From the NCBI GenBank assembly GCA_029339505.1, contig JAQISU010000155.1, forward strand, positions 17,213,501 through 17,277,500: a stretch of 64,000 nt of DNA. Reading direction: 5' to 3'. Made by a program: the position numbers and the translations under genes. This DNA comes from Unio delphinus (taxonomy: Eukaryota; Mollusca; Bivalvia; Unionida; Unionidae). Positions 29,901 to 36,400 of this stretch are shown piece by piece; position 1 is the stretch's first letter; each line of letters starts with the position of its first letter. A model generated the notes under the pieces. The model was given only the letters and a program-made list of their open reading frames with translations, searched no databases and was not told where the DNA came from.

Positions 29901-30809
29901 TTCAAATGAATGTGTTACATGTTCATTGTGTAAGAACTGGTATGATAGAAACTGTCAAGAAATCTCGGACAATGAATTGAAAATGTGGGGAAAGATTGAT
30001 CTGGACTTTGTGTGTGTTTCGTGTACATTGGATAGTAAAGAGTTTGACTACAAAGACAGACAGAAACAACTTTTGTATGACATAAAATATTTGATACATT
30101 TGTTTTTGGTCATTTATATATTTTATAGGGCATCATTACAGGACTGTAATCTCCACTCAATTAATATATACATGACAAATCTCTCCATTTCTCATCGTGT
30201 AGTATGTGGCCAGGCGATGGAGAGATTTGTTATTTATGAGTGGAGATTACAGTCGAAAGATATAATACTAGTAAATTGCATGTGTATTTATTATTGATGA
30301 ATCTGATACAAGAACGCGAAGTTTAAAAGAAGAAAATTCGAGGGAGGGGAGTGCGTTTTCAATTTACAGATGAGACGGTAGACCAACCCTACGTTTTGGT
30401 GTGAATTTCAGTTGAGTTTGGGTTGATTTGTATGTTTCGTAACACCCATCAATGAATCACATAATAGATTCAAAACTCTAATAGTTTCAAACGATCTCAT
30501 ATTTTTTTGTGGAATTCTCAAATCCGCACTATCATTTACACATCTACCCACTTTCCTTTTCCCACAAACACTGTAGTACGAAAGTACGTTACAGTATGAT
30601 ACTAAATATCCGACAAACATAGCACCTGTAAAAGTAGTGGTTGGGTCCTTCAACATAACTTTAAATTCAATTTCTGTGAAAGCATTCTCTAATTTTGTTT
30701 TCTTTGGACTTGAATTTGTATCGTCGTCTTGCGATTTGGGCCCTGATATACGTCTTTTCTTAGATTTCACTTTGTCAGGGCGACCCACGTTGTCTGTGCA
30801 AGTCGCCAT
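593..30809 (-). CDS. URB1: URB1 (Npa1-like nucleolar pre-ribosome assembly factor), N-terminal 681 codons, 13 exons, 3' end outside the window
   Basis: Nucleolar pre-ribosomal-associated protein 1, the animal homologue of yeast Urb1/Npa1, acts in early assembly of the 60S subunit in the nucleolus. I assembled 13 exons, 5' to 3': 30809-30626, 25527-25388, 22844-22557, 18947-18851, 17207-17125, 15214-15062, 14155-14025, 11948-11753, 9194-9057, 6065-5886, 1687-1591, 1152-902, 697-593. All have GT/AG borders and join without a stop. The product starts MATCTDNVGR, has a basic Lys/Arg-rich tail of about 40 residues (nuclear/nucleolar signal-like), then helical-repeat sequence. Remembered vertebrate URB1 matches include EFKVMLKDP, NIVKRILDSHMK, PRATKNWY and QVLCLYQEIVP. 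Vertebrate URB1 is about 2270 aa, so about 30% is here. The start is supported by a strong context (G at -3, G at +4) and by family position. It is head to head with CHMP1B. Family identity is by recall, not by search. Confidence 0.9.
902..1152 (-). CDS. URB1: URB1 coding exon 12
   Basis: 251 nt, phase 1 to 0. Encodes ELEPVDPRQHMVLIEQVLCL, YQEIVPFLMVNNPDWVGRLL and LPQLYLLKLLAG, matching the family's ..QVICLYQKVVPHVV..LLKGV.. and ..HHMLKVALELPA.. . Acceptor GTTTTAG, donor GAG/GTAAGT. Confidence 0.93.
1153..1590 (-). other. URB1 intron 11
   Basis: A short intron whose only structure is the 20-bp tandem repeat at 1374-1459. Confidence 0.7.
1374..1459. repeat. 20-bp minisatellite, 4 copies
   Basis: Unit aagtcacatgatctttatgc repeated four times with one or two substitutions per copy. 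Confidence 0.9.
1591..1687 (-). CDS. URB1: URB1 coding exon 11
   Basis: 97 nt, phase 0 to 1. Encodes LLPDGKEIMQCWDKRIAVPP then NITSPSKIDEQQ, the counterpart of ILPD..VWVWQSLKKQ. Acceptor TTGATAG, donor CAAG/GTTGTG. Confidence 0.88.
2351..2546. repeat. 67-68-bp tandem repeat, 3 copies
   Basis: Each unit begins cctaatgaaaacacactggg and ends ctgctaatgtatgagaag. The second and third copies are nearly identical; the first differs mainly in the middle. Confidence 0.92.
3440..3671 (+). mobile_element. Possible non-autonomous hAT relic (one end only)
   Basis: The right edge reads gttgtgaacccctg. Its reverse complement, CAGGGGTTCACAACC, looks like a hAT terminus, and the interior has hAT-like 'ggcc..gtgaac' wording (cagcccgcaaac, ctggcctgtgaac). 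I did not find a matching left terminus or a target duplication. Confidence 0.35.
5267..5460 (+). repeat. Old divergent copy of SINE family A
   Basis: Shares gggtggctgagt, gatcact..catcacctctgt, gtgagaaagtttgctagtag and aggttcttccccca, in the same order as the SINEs at 47608 and 60181, but with many substitutions. Confidence 0.5.
5886..6065 (-). CDS. URB1: URB1 coding exon 10
   Basis: 180 nt, 60 codons, phase 0/0. Encodes NNNMHVRHEVLTFLKVLLLR and ends KETYMESVIK, aligning with ..TSVRHTALSLISVILKRAL.. . Acceptor TATTTTCAG, donor AAG/GTATTG. Confidence 0.9.
6741..6929. repeat. About 31-bp AT-rich minisatellite, 6 copies
   Basis: Unit gagaagtataagtgtaatta ttattaatat; one copy has lost the first few bases. 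Confidence 0.92.
7107..7566. repeat. About 32-bp minisatellite, about 14 copies
   Basis: Unit cagacacagacaaaaaatta followed by taaattatg(a/t)ata. Copies vary by loss of one 'acag' tetramer, a t/g substitution, or an extra t. The array produces an artificial open frame with YRHRQKI repeats that I do not regard as a gene. Confidence 0.93.
8447..8640. mobile_element. 194-bp MITE with TA-type ends
   Basis: Left end TACCATATATACTCATTTAT and the reverse complement of the right end, TACCATATATTCTCACTTAT, agree at 18 of 20 bases. The terminal TA on each side could be the target duplication, as in Tc1/mariner or pogo-like MITEs. There is no coding capacity. Confidence 0.8.
9057..9194 (-). CDS. URB1: URB1 coding exon 9
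   Basis: 138 nt, 46 codons, phase 0/0. Begins IYTTQLLNPPLLKSKEHF and ends SQVLNTIMPGIK. It takes the place of the family segment beginning IYEAQPE. Acceptor ATTTCAG, donor AAAG/GTTAGC. Confidence 0.88.
10018..10140 (+). repeat. Dispersed repeat, copy 1
   Basis: Resembles 22060-22185: both contain a tttgacaa..attacaa block, then agattaaata, tggaaagt, gaaaatg and a run of tactaat-like words, in the same order. Confidence 0.5.
10819..11552. repeat. Tandem direct duplication, unit about 355-375 bp, 2 copies
   Basis: Copy 1 starts cattagacctaggtacatac (10820) and copy 2 cattagacctgggtacatac (11175). Both run through gataactaggtc, cagctcactgctaat, caagttatttttc, ctacaagtgacacattttgt and gcatctaccagctttat. 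Copy 2 has a small insertion near its end (agaaagaccttgc). Confidence 0.93.
11753..11948 (-). CDS. URB1: URB1 coding exon 8
   Basis: 196 nt, phase 2 to 0. Encodes NQNQIITSFLAYLSSLSK, ELVISILKSCPEQIHHFLP and LSPRATKNWYHSLEFLHK, colinear with the family's VVNILKVCPDLLNKYF..FIPRAKSTWLNNIKLLNK. Acceptor TTTTTAAG, donor AAG/GTGAAA. Confidence 0.92.
11949..14024 (-). other. URB1 intron 7
   Basis: Its main content is the probable solo LTR at 12714-13565. The flanks are AT-rich and featureless. Confidence 0.6.
12714..13565 (+). mobile_element. Probable solo LTR of a Gypsy-like retrotransposon
   Basis: 852 bp that begins TGTTACG and ends GTAACA (6-bp perfect inverted termini). It is flanked on both sides by CAAT (12710-12713 and 13566-13569), a candidate 4-bp target duplication. 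Plus-strand promoter-like wording (ggtatttaaatta at about 13073, then ttttataatattaag) precedes a poly(A) signal (taataaa at about 13479), so the element points right. There is no internal coding region or primer site, as expected for LTR-LTR recombination. The superfamily is inferred from the termini only. Confidence 0.7.
14025..14155 (-). CDS. URB1: URB1 coding exon 7
   Basis: 131 nt, phase 0 to 2. Encodes VHSVFMELCCSFKHGIIF and DRSFGTAG, matching the family's ..VHNFLMDLCCSLKHGINFYDASLGTFGR.. . Acceptor AATCAG, donor GGAAG/GTATGT. Confidence 0.92.
14334..14556 (-). mobile_element. SINE family B, copy 1 (3' portion)
   Basis: Matches the SINE copies at 15300 and 42183 through tcagtcatatcgctatgatg, tctgcagt, atgccacagac, aatgtccca, accaggtcaacca and agtgaggtagta. 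The tRNA-like head is missing at the right end. Confidence 0.8.
14837..14907. repeat. (TG)n(TA)n microsatellite
   Basis: A tgtgtgtg run passing into an uninterrupted ta run of about 60 bp. It generates artificial YIYIYI frames. Confidence 0.97.
15062..15214 (-). CDS. URB1: URB1 coding exon 6
   Basis: 153 nt, 51 codons, phase 0/0. Encodes IVRNPGISKTAKVRLFSE then TALKQMGQLYVWSG, matching the family's ..NKNITKTQKVRFFTGQLLNHIASLYNW.. . Donor CAG/GTATAA. Confidence 0.92.
15300..15566 (-). mobile_element. SINE family B, copy 2
   Basis: Read on the minus strand, the tRNA-like part includes aagtcatgggtttgattccc (B box-like ggtttgattcc) at about 15530-15556, followed by the body shared with 14334 and 42183 and the tail near 15300. 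The extreme 5' head is lost. Confidence 0.85.
15893..16215. repeat. 35-47-bp tandem repeat, about 9 copies
   Basis: Unit gagactagccaagtactgtt gtcattaaaaaaacaacaat. Most length differences are in the A-run and the caa repeats. Confidence 0.92.
16314..16946. repeat. 19-bp minisatellite, about 33 copies
   Basis: Unit acacatacatatactgtag, with variants tacac, tacaaac and tagatac. The unit is 19 nt (not a multiple of 3) and its reverse complement has no stop in any phase, so all three minus frames are open for up to 273 codons (MYVSTVYVCVYS-like). I read this as a repeat artefact, not a gene. Confidence 0.95.
17125..17207 (-). CDS. URB1: URB1 coding exon 5
   Basis: 83 nt, phase 1 to 0. Acceptor TGTTGTAG, donor AAG/GTATAT. 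Encodes (E)FLSSLFKGITFDRVPVIQ then LLLSSMLEK, matching the family's ..CIFSSGIKEDRISTINILLSTL.. . Confidence 0.9.
17393..17475. repeat. 15-bp minisatellite, about 5.5 copies
   Basis: Unit ataatgaaactctgg. Five whole codons per unit give an artificial DNETL repeat in a short plus-strand frame. Confidence 0.93.
18078..18168. repeat. About 31-bp tandem repeat, 3 copies
   Basis: Unit gaaaactcctctgactttcc ttaatgttgat; the middle copy lacks cctct. Confidence 0.9.
18510..18703. repeat. 38-bp tandem repeat, 5 copies
   Basis: Unit gacattcacttgtctctgac followed by tgtaacaaatgatttcag. Confidence 0.92.
18851..18947 (-). CDS. URB1: URB1 coding exon 4
   Basis: 97 nt, phase 0 to 1. Encodes DSQDVRSCLIHFIVALLLVG then DNDVIRLLVDQK; the family counterpart is ..VRQAYVQFALSFLIAGDDSTI.. 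. Borders are TTTTTTAG/GAC and AAAG/GTTTGT. Too short to stand out as an open frame. Confidence 0.9.
19126..19436. repeat. About 19-bp minisatellite, about 17 copies
   Basis: Unit caaatggtacatacatagt with frequent substitutions and 1-4-bp indels. It ends 37 bp from the left end of the hAT element. Confidence 0.93.
19800..20400 (-). pseudogene. hAT transposase C-terminal remnant
   Basis: The best part is 20276-20010, which reads LLSHGQATVERGFSINKQVS then VENLSRESLRAQGLI. This resembles the C-terminal dimerisation region of a hAT transposase clade (LSHG..A.VERGFS.N..V..ENL...SL.AQ). A Lys/Arg-rich stretch (KRKQRRMRKSKKERNGS) and a Glu/Lys-rich helix follow, in other frames. Frames change at about 20280 and 20010, and stops occur, so no intact transposase exists here. 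The catalytic DDE portion is not recognisable in the rest of the element. Clade assignment is from memory. Confidence 0.75.
20454..20674. mobile_element. 221-bp MITE nested in the hAT element
   Basis: Left end TATAGTCTAATTATACC and the reverse complement of the right end, TATAGTCTGATTATACA, agree for 15 of 17 bases. Both continue into a CCGTTTGTTT block (aacccgtttgtttc and ccccgtttgtttg). Confidence 0.75.
21310..21407. repeat. G-run/C-run insertion between gcagccattcctt direct repeats
   Basis: The 13-mer gcagccattcctt occurs at 21311 and again at 21395. Between them lie ggggggaagggggagg and a C14 run, which could pair with each other. Confidence 0.6.
22060..22185 (+). repeat. Dispersed repeat, copy 2
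   Basis: Partner of 10018-10140; shares gacaatttgacaaaattaca, agattaaatag and tggaaagtgg words in the same order. It starts directly beside the hAT target duplication. Confidence 0.5.
22557..22844 (-). CDS. URB1: URB1 coding exon 3
   Basis: 288 nt, 96 codons, phase 0/0. Acceptor CTGTTTCAG, donor AAG/GTACGT. It is the most family-like exon: LEHILVRITEDLSAYKLVG, NIVKRILDSHMK, ELLTAMIMLGPSSAR and SRRDMK follow vertebrate URB1 almost position by position. Confidence 0.95.
23837..23935. repeat. About 50-bp tandem duplication, 2 copies
   Basis: Unit gtcttttgataaatcataat then tttccacacagtggcagattt; the second copy has an extra 'acaaa'. Confidence 0.85.
24690..25279 (+). mobile_element. Truncated copy of the 45200-46526 MITE family
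   Basis: Shares with 45730-45960 the ordered words gatagctaaagt, tctttctgcctctaaat, ctgtaaatatcagcacattt, acttgctgcc, tcttttgatg and cagccactgaat. Its right end, gttataacagggttctactg followed by TA, is a diverged version of that family's terminus. The left terminus is absent. Confidence 0.75.
25388..25527 (-). CDS. URB1: URB1 coding exon 2
   Basis: 140 nt, entering in phase 1 after TTTGAAG and leaving in phase 0 at GAG/GTAATG. Encodes ALEKFITEAEKYPDQVKY through GNRKQSE, aligning with the family's ...VAKKLP..YDVVEGY..SPECVELF.. region. Confidence 0.9.
27493..27640 (+). repeat. Dispersed repeat, copy 1 (partner at 36568)
   Basis: Begins agtgctaaaaaacctgacag followed by cctgatgc, then gattgggct and ctgtatt. 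The same order occurs at 36568-36700. Confidence 0.6.
28062..28270 (+). mobile_element. SINE family A, copy 1
   Basis: gagtggcc.a.tagtctaaagc (degenerate A box), then aagcttgccagtagcttctc, cctgggttcttcctccacca, ggccaccatgtatagct and the tail tggcgttaaaccctacaaca followed by acaacaa. The B box region is partly deleted (gcgtagtctaagatc). Confidence 0.9.
28824..28957 (-). mobile_element. SINE family B, copy 3 (internally deleted)
   Basis: On the minus strand the head reads tgctccagtggctaagtggt, then tagagtgtccgacacagaag and gggaggtagtgggttaaac (tRNA-like A and B boxes). It jumps directly to the 3' body (ctgcctcactgcatac..gactgaaaaattgtt). The central part of the 42183 copy is missing. Confidence 0.85.
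29836..30297 (+). pseudogene. Degenerate PHD-finger fragment in URB1 intron 1
   Basis: Residues 13-66 show zinc-ligand spacing of a PHD finger: CGGCKSNC, CVTCSLCKNWYD, NCQEIS and FVCVSC, followed by FDYKDRQKQL. The position that should hold the His ligand (WYH..C) is Asp (tat gat), so the site looks damaged. After residue 76 (MADISITKCI at the start) the family-like sequence stops. The frame runs on through a hairpin that is probably inserted DNA. No splice partner or full protein is evident. Such PHD fingers occur in host chromatin proteins and in ORF1 of some non-LTR retrotransposons; I cannot tell which this is. It lies antisense to URB1, 0.5 kb from its first exon. Confidence 0.5.
30142..30254. 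repeat. 113-bp two-stem hairpin (possible tiny MITE)
   Basis: Outer arms gactgtaatctccactca (30142-30159) and tgagtggagattacagtc (30237-30254) are perfect over 18 bp. Inner arms acaaatctctccat (30175-30188) and atggagagatttgt (30217-30230) are perfect over 14 bp. The loop is about 28 nt. Confidence 0.92.
30626..30809 (-). CDS. URB1: URB1 coding exon 1
   Basis: Encodes residues 1-61 plus one base. Begins MATCTDNVGR, contains a basic run (KSKKRR and SPKKTK), and ends in EIEFKVMLKDPTTTFT, which fits the family segment before the helical repeats. The donor reads ACAG/GTGCTA, which is rather weak. Confidence 0.85.
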
Positions 30810-31016
30810 TTCAAAACACGTGACTAGGAAGTTTACTCAAAGATCGATGACGCTTTGCACACATGACATCATTAATGTAAAATAACAACAGTCACTTGAG
30901 GAAGAGTCATACCGTTAGAGTTGTAGATTGTTCTTTAGTCAGTGACATATCAGGAGTAAGAGCAAGAGGAATCAAAGGTCCAAGTTCTGAAAGTCGTCTG
31001 AGTGAAACCGAGAAGA
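30810..31016. promoter_or_regulatory. Divergent promoter between URB1 and CHMP1B
   Basis: The two start codons are only 207 bp apart in head-to-head orientation. The segment has a perfect E-box CACGTG (30817-30822), extended on the minus strand to GTCACGTG. It also has a CRE/ATF-like TGACATCA (30864-30871) and a TGACGC (30848-30853). I see no TATA box. Transcription start sites cannot be placed by eye. Confidence 0.75.
30817..30822. promoter_or_regulatory. E-box CACGTG
   Basis: Palindromic bHLH-zip site 8 bp upstream of the URB1 start codon. The flanks give AGTCACGTGT on the minus strand, close to the lysosomal CLEAR consensus and also fitting Myc/Max and USF. It is probably within the 5' UTR or core promoter. 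Confidence 0.6.
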
Positions 31017-31023
31017 ATGGACA
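31017..31023 (+). CDS. CHMP1B: CHMP1B coding exon 1 (7 nt)
   Basis: ATG GAC A, donor GTATCC. With exon 2 it gives MDKHLFNLKF, the expected N-terminus. This micro-coding exon was chosen because it is the nearest ATG with a donor in the right phase and a strong start context. Exon 2 itself lacks an in-frame ATG before the conserved sequence. Confidence 0.75.
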
Positions 31024-33300
31024 GTATCCTTTATCAATATGTATTACAGCATCTTAGATTCCTGGACACTAGAGGGGGTGGGGTAGGGGGTGAACCTAGT
31101 CCTACATGTAAGACATAGCACATGCTGATTTTGTTTAGGTGCTATGCCCAAAACATAAATATCAGCGTCAGGTCTTACATGTAGGACTAGGGGTGAACCG
31201 TACATAGTCTTCTGTAAATAAGAATGTCTGATTATATTGTAACCCTCGTATTTTTTTTTACTGAGGAGTACACTAATTTTTGGAACTGAATAATTTCTAC
31301 AGAAGTTCTTTCTTTTCAAATCTCTTGGTAGTAACAGATATCTACCCGATACCACTGTCGATTTTAATCTCGGATATTGTTTTAGCTTACGCCACGTCGG
31401 CTTGTAGCCCCTTTCCGATTTTAGAAACGTAAGACATCAATGATATAACTTATGCATAAAACTTGTATATTTCATTCATTGATTTATAATTTCTAACTCT
31501 ACTTCATTTAACTGCTTTAACATGACACCATGAACATTTATTTAAGGCTGTGAAACATCAAACCTTTAAACATTTAATTGCATTTCTTTCCTGACAAATA
31601 ATTTATCCAGGTTGTAAGACCAGTTGAAAGTTGAGTAGGCATAATTGGAGAGTTACGTTTAGGATTAGCCAAATTCAATCATGAATGTTTGGTGGACTTC
31701 CTTCAGAAGTTAATTTTGGAAGAAATGTAGAATTTTGTGAGCATCAGTTCTACTCAACTTTCTTTGTAATGTCTTCAACTGTTCCTAATGATTACATATA
31801 AGCTAAGCTTGCTATTAAATATACAATGCACACAGATTCTGTTAAACTGGTAGTCAGTGACTTATCAATAAAATTTGCCCTTAGAATGGACAAAAAGGAA
31901 AGTGGTGGTATTCATTTTCTGACATGCTTGTAAAATGGTCTGTAAGTCTTGAAAGTTATATCAGTCTCAACATTAAAGTCTTTTCATGCAAATATGGTCC
32001 TATATCTCTGCAACTTAGATCAGTGATTTACAGCAACAACATATCACCAGAAAAAGAGTTAGCAGATCTCTTAGATGGATGTTGGTGGTGTAATGGTATC
32101 TATATATAATTCAAATAATTCAGCCTCCACTGTTTTTTTAAGAAAGACAACTTACACTTAGGGTTGTTTTTTTTCTTCTCAAGATTATCAAACTATTGAA
32201 ACATAGTATTTGATTGCTGCTGCAGCTTATCAAGCAAGGGAAAATAGGGGTTTCTTCCTGTCTAGTTGATGTAAAAATGAAGCCTTAAGACATCAGAGAT
32301 ATAATCAGATTATCAGTCTGGTGCTGTTATGTGTGACTAATTATTGATGAAGGAAATTTTATTTCTTCTCATTGGACACAATTTAATAACCAACACATGT
32401 TTTTTGAGGTGCCCTCATGGTTTAGGTTGCTGCTTTCTAGTTATTGGTGACCATAAATCATGAGATCTTGTTGAAGGCTTTCAATCAATCCAAGTCACTA
32501 ATTGTTAACATTTTGTGTGGTGCATGTCTTGAACTATTTACTTTATAAGCGAACTTTGAACAAAAGTTGTTATTTTTATGTGTATTGAGCTGGTGACTGT
32601 CAGCAATGGAAGTGGAATGGGATAACACTACTCATGGTGTTGATCTGTGACATTTTCCATTATCATTTTATTTCCTGTAAAGGTCAGAAACTTTTTCAAT
32701 TTCTTTTTTCAAAGTATTTTCCCTTCTTTATGAAAATGATTGACCATGTATCGATGAGATTTACCGATTTGTATTTGTACCAGTAAAATTTGGCATTGTA
32801 CCAACTTAAGAAGTACTGACAGTTACACAACCCAAGCAAAATCTCTGGCACATGAAAAAAAAAGAATGATATAAAACAGGTTGTTAGGATTAGTTCACAT
32901 TTCATCTTTTTATATATTTTATAACCCTTAACTTATATACAGAACATTTGTTTAATCTAAAGTTTGCTGCAAAGGACCTCGAGAGAAATGCCAAGAAGTG
33001 TGAGAAATCAGAGAAAGAGGAGAAAGTAAAGTTGAAGAAGGTACATTATACACTTTAATTCTACTGCAATGTTTGCCCACCCATCCATCCATCCATCTGT
33101 CCATGATACCTTGATTATGATTTTAATTTAGGTCAGTTTTGGGCACTGCATTGGGACATCTTTGTTATATAAACACAATTTTAGGTTTTCTAGTGTCTGT
33201 ATAAAAAATCTTTTTTTTTAATAGAAGTTTTGGAAGTTGATCATAGTACAGCAGGCTAAACTTGGAAGCTTGAAGAGTCAGTTTTGCCTCACATTCTGCA

Positions 33301-33373
<73 letters not shown>

Positions 33374-33374
33374 T

Positions 33375-33458
<84 letters not shown>

Positions 33459-36400
33459 AGAGCCTTTTGGAATTGACAGTAGCAACAGCAGTGGTATAAT
33501 ACACATTCTTGCAATGGAAACATTTTATAAATTGTAAAACTTACTTAAGTAGAGTGTAACATGGTAGAACTGGATGGATGCTTGCATCAAATGATGACAC
33601 AATGAATTAGAAAAAACAATATGTATGTACTGTACTACAAATATAGTGATTCTTTTATGCTCTAAACCATACCTTGCATTCAGTTACTCTATCCAAACAT
33701 TCACAAATAGGAAAGCAAGAAAACATGGTTCATAAGCAAAAATGTATGATGGTAAAATTTATATACATGTATTATCTTTTAAAACATTTTTTACACTCTG
33801 TAGGCCATTCAGAAGGGCAACATGGAGGGTGCTAAGATCCATGCAGAGAATTCCATTCGTCAGAAGAACCAGGCATTAAACTATAGAAGAATGAGTGCTA
33901 GGATAGATGCTGTGGCAGCTCGAGTCCAGACAGCAGTGACAACTAAACAGGTAATAAATAAATAAAAAAAACTCCATGGTTTGTCTCCCAGCATTAGTAA
34001 AATGGTAATACATGGGTACATGTATCCATTTTTTTTGGGCAACACTATAGTCATTGTTGCCAGATTGAACATTTTCTGTTTAGTTTTTATGTTACAGGAG
34101 TAAGATGGACATAAAATTTTCAGCCAGAGTGGTTTCTCAATCCTGCATAAATAGGGCAGAGTAATTGGAGATTATACTGAGAAGGGAGTTAACAGTCAAT
34201 ATTTTATTATTGAAAAACGAGTTCTTCGACACGTGATGATATTCAGATAAACAAAATACCATACTTTATTAAAATATTAATGGGCTTAAATTATTTGTTG
34301 ATTGTTTTGAAAGTCTTTGACTTCTATGGTTGGAAATTGGAAGTCTCATACATAAAGCTTTGATGTCCTTACATTACTTTTTCAAGAAAACTTATATAAA
34401 TTTAATTAAATTTTAGTCTCTTCATTTGTACGTAAATAAAGACACAAAGTAAAATATGTTTTTCTTGTTTTTGTGTTTTGGGGCATAATTTTAGAAGATA
34501 CTATAGAACTCTTTATTGATATACATATATTTATATATACATATATTTAATATGAATGAAGATACCAGGATATTGTACAATTTTGGATGATAGAAAGATT
34601 TAGACCATGGATAAATCTAATACATTAAAACCATAAACAAAATACACAGTAAAGTACCTAATTGATCAAGGTCATTAATTTGACCATATTCACCTTGTTC
34701 CTACTCATGAATGTATCATGCTTCAAGCCATCTTCTTGAGGTTTCTTTGTGTATTCATTGTATTTCAATTTACTAATGCAGGATTAACTGTTTTGTGCAG
34801 AATATGGAGGAGTGGGTAGGCTTCTTTTGGTGGCAAGATAAAGTGTGCTTAGCTGTCTTGGTGTGTTACAGATAACTTTCGAGGACAAGGGTGACCATTT
34901 CATTCATTTCACCTGATATTGTGACCATGAACTCTACAGTCTTGAACCAGTCTGAGCACAAAATTGAAGAGTCAACTTAAAAATTATTACTTGCACACAA
35001 AATCTTTCAGTTTCAAACTTGAGGTTATGTATACAGTGTTCTCATTAGACACATACCATTGAGTTTTGACATGTGGAATTTAAATTCAACTCTTTACTGA
35101 CACATGATAATTCCATGATGCTTGTTAATTTTGGCCAGATCATCAGTCCTAATTACTCTTGACTCTTTCCAGGTGCTGTCTATAACAAATTGACTATGCA
35201 CCATTGATCCATGTTTACTATAGACTTCTGTTTATACTTTTTCCAATAATCGCACCTGTGCAAATTCAGAATGAACTGGCACATCATGTTATAATGAGGG
35301 AGAGTGACATGTTAAGTTTATCATGTCAGTGTGTCAAGTCTCAAGTAAATGTAAAGACTTGTACAGAAAATGAATCTGTGAGGAAAATCTCCAATGTTTT
35401 GATTAGTAACCATGTAGTAAATATTTAACTTAAGTAATTACAAGTTACATTTTAAGCACAGTCAATATGGAGAAGTTACTTTTCTGTTTTGAAGGTTACT
35501 ACTTCTATGGCAGGAGTTGTGAAGTCAATGGAGAGTGCAATGAAATCCATGAACATGGAAAAGGTAAGGATCCTGTCATCATTTACTCGACCATTTCCAA
35601 ATTTTAATATCGATATTACAATTCTTAGCTTATTGTGTGTAAGATATCGTAATATTGACCTAATTTTGATGACAATGTATTTCTTTTTATGCAAATTTTG
35701 TCATAAAGTTAAGTTACGATTATATTTATTTTCTGTCACAAATTATGTCAAAGGTGTGGTGACTGATTATTCTAAATATATTTTAATGTCATCTGGCTAC
35801 ACCTTTAGACTATCCAACTTCGATAAAAGATGGTTCAGTATTTTTAATCATGTGATCAGTAGAATGCTAATTAGTGATCATTTCAAATTATATTTAATTA
35901 TATTTATGAAACATTTTCCTGTTATTGTTATCATCATGTAAATATTAATGCAAACTTTAAAATGTATGCACTATATTGCAAGAATACACTCTAAAATAAA
36001 TATACATTTCATACACATGCATTTTTATATCAATATTTCATTATTATCTACCTCAACATACACAGAAATATCCAGTAAAGCATTCTCATTGCTAGCACCT
36101 ATGGAATGAAACATCAGGATCTTTGTTCTTATTCGTGTTCCCTTGATGAAAGACCAAGTTGTCATCTGTAATTATATCGGGAAACTCCTGATTCAGGCCA
36201 TATTTCAGTGATCTCGAGATATACTTTTTTTTCTTATGAATTCACATACTGGCACCCTGCCAGTGCTCATCAAGAATTCAAATATTATTTTACTTTTCAG
36301 TATTATTATTACCTAAAAATAAAATTAGTTTTTCTCATTATTTAAAACAAATTACTGCATTAATTATTCTCTTGCAAATATCTTACCATTTTTTGACAAA

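Larger units (their letters stand above)
25528..30625 (-). other. URB1 intron 1
   Basis: The largest URB1 intron. Contains a dispersed repeat (27493-27640), a SINE A copy (28062-28270), a SINE B copy (28824-28957) and the plus-strand PHD-finger fragment with hairpin (29836-30297). Confidence 0.6.

Noticed and set aside
30408..30625. Continuation of the URB1 first frame to 30408
   Set aside because: The family match stops at TTTFT, where a donor (30625) gives correct phase to exon 2.
35489..35941. 150-codon plus-strand frame beginning [12 protein letters not shown]
   Set aside because: Only 35495-35563 is a real exon (CHMP1B exon 4); the rest is read-through into the intron.
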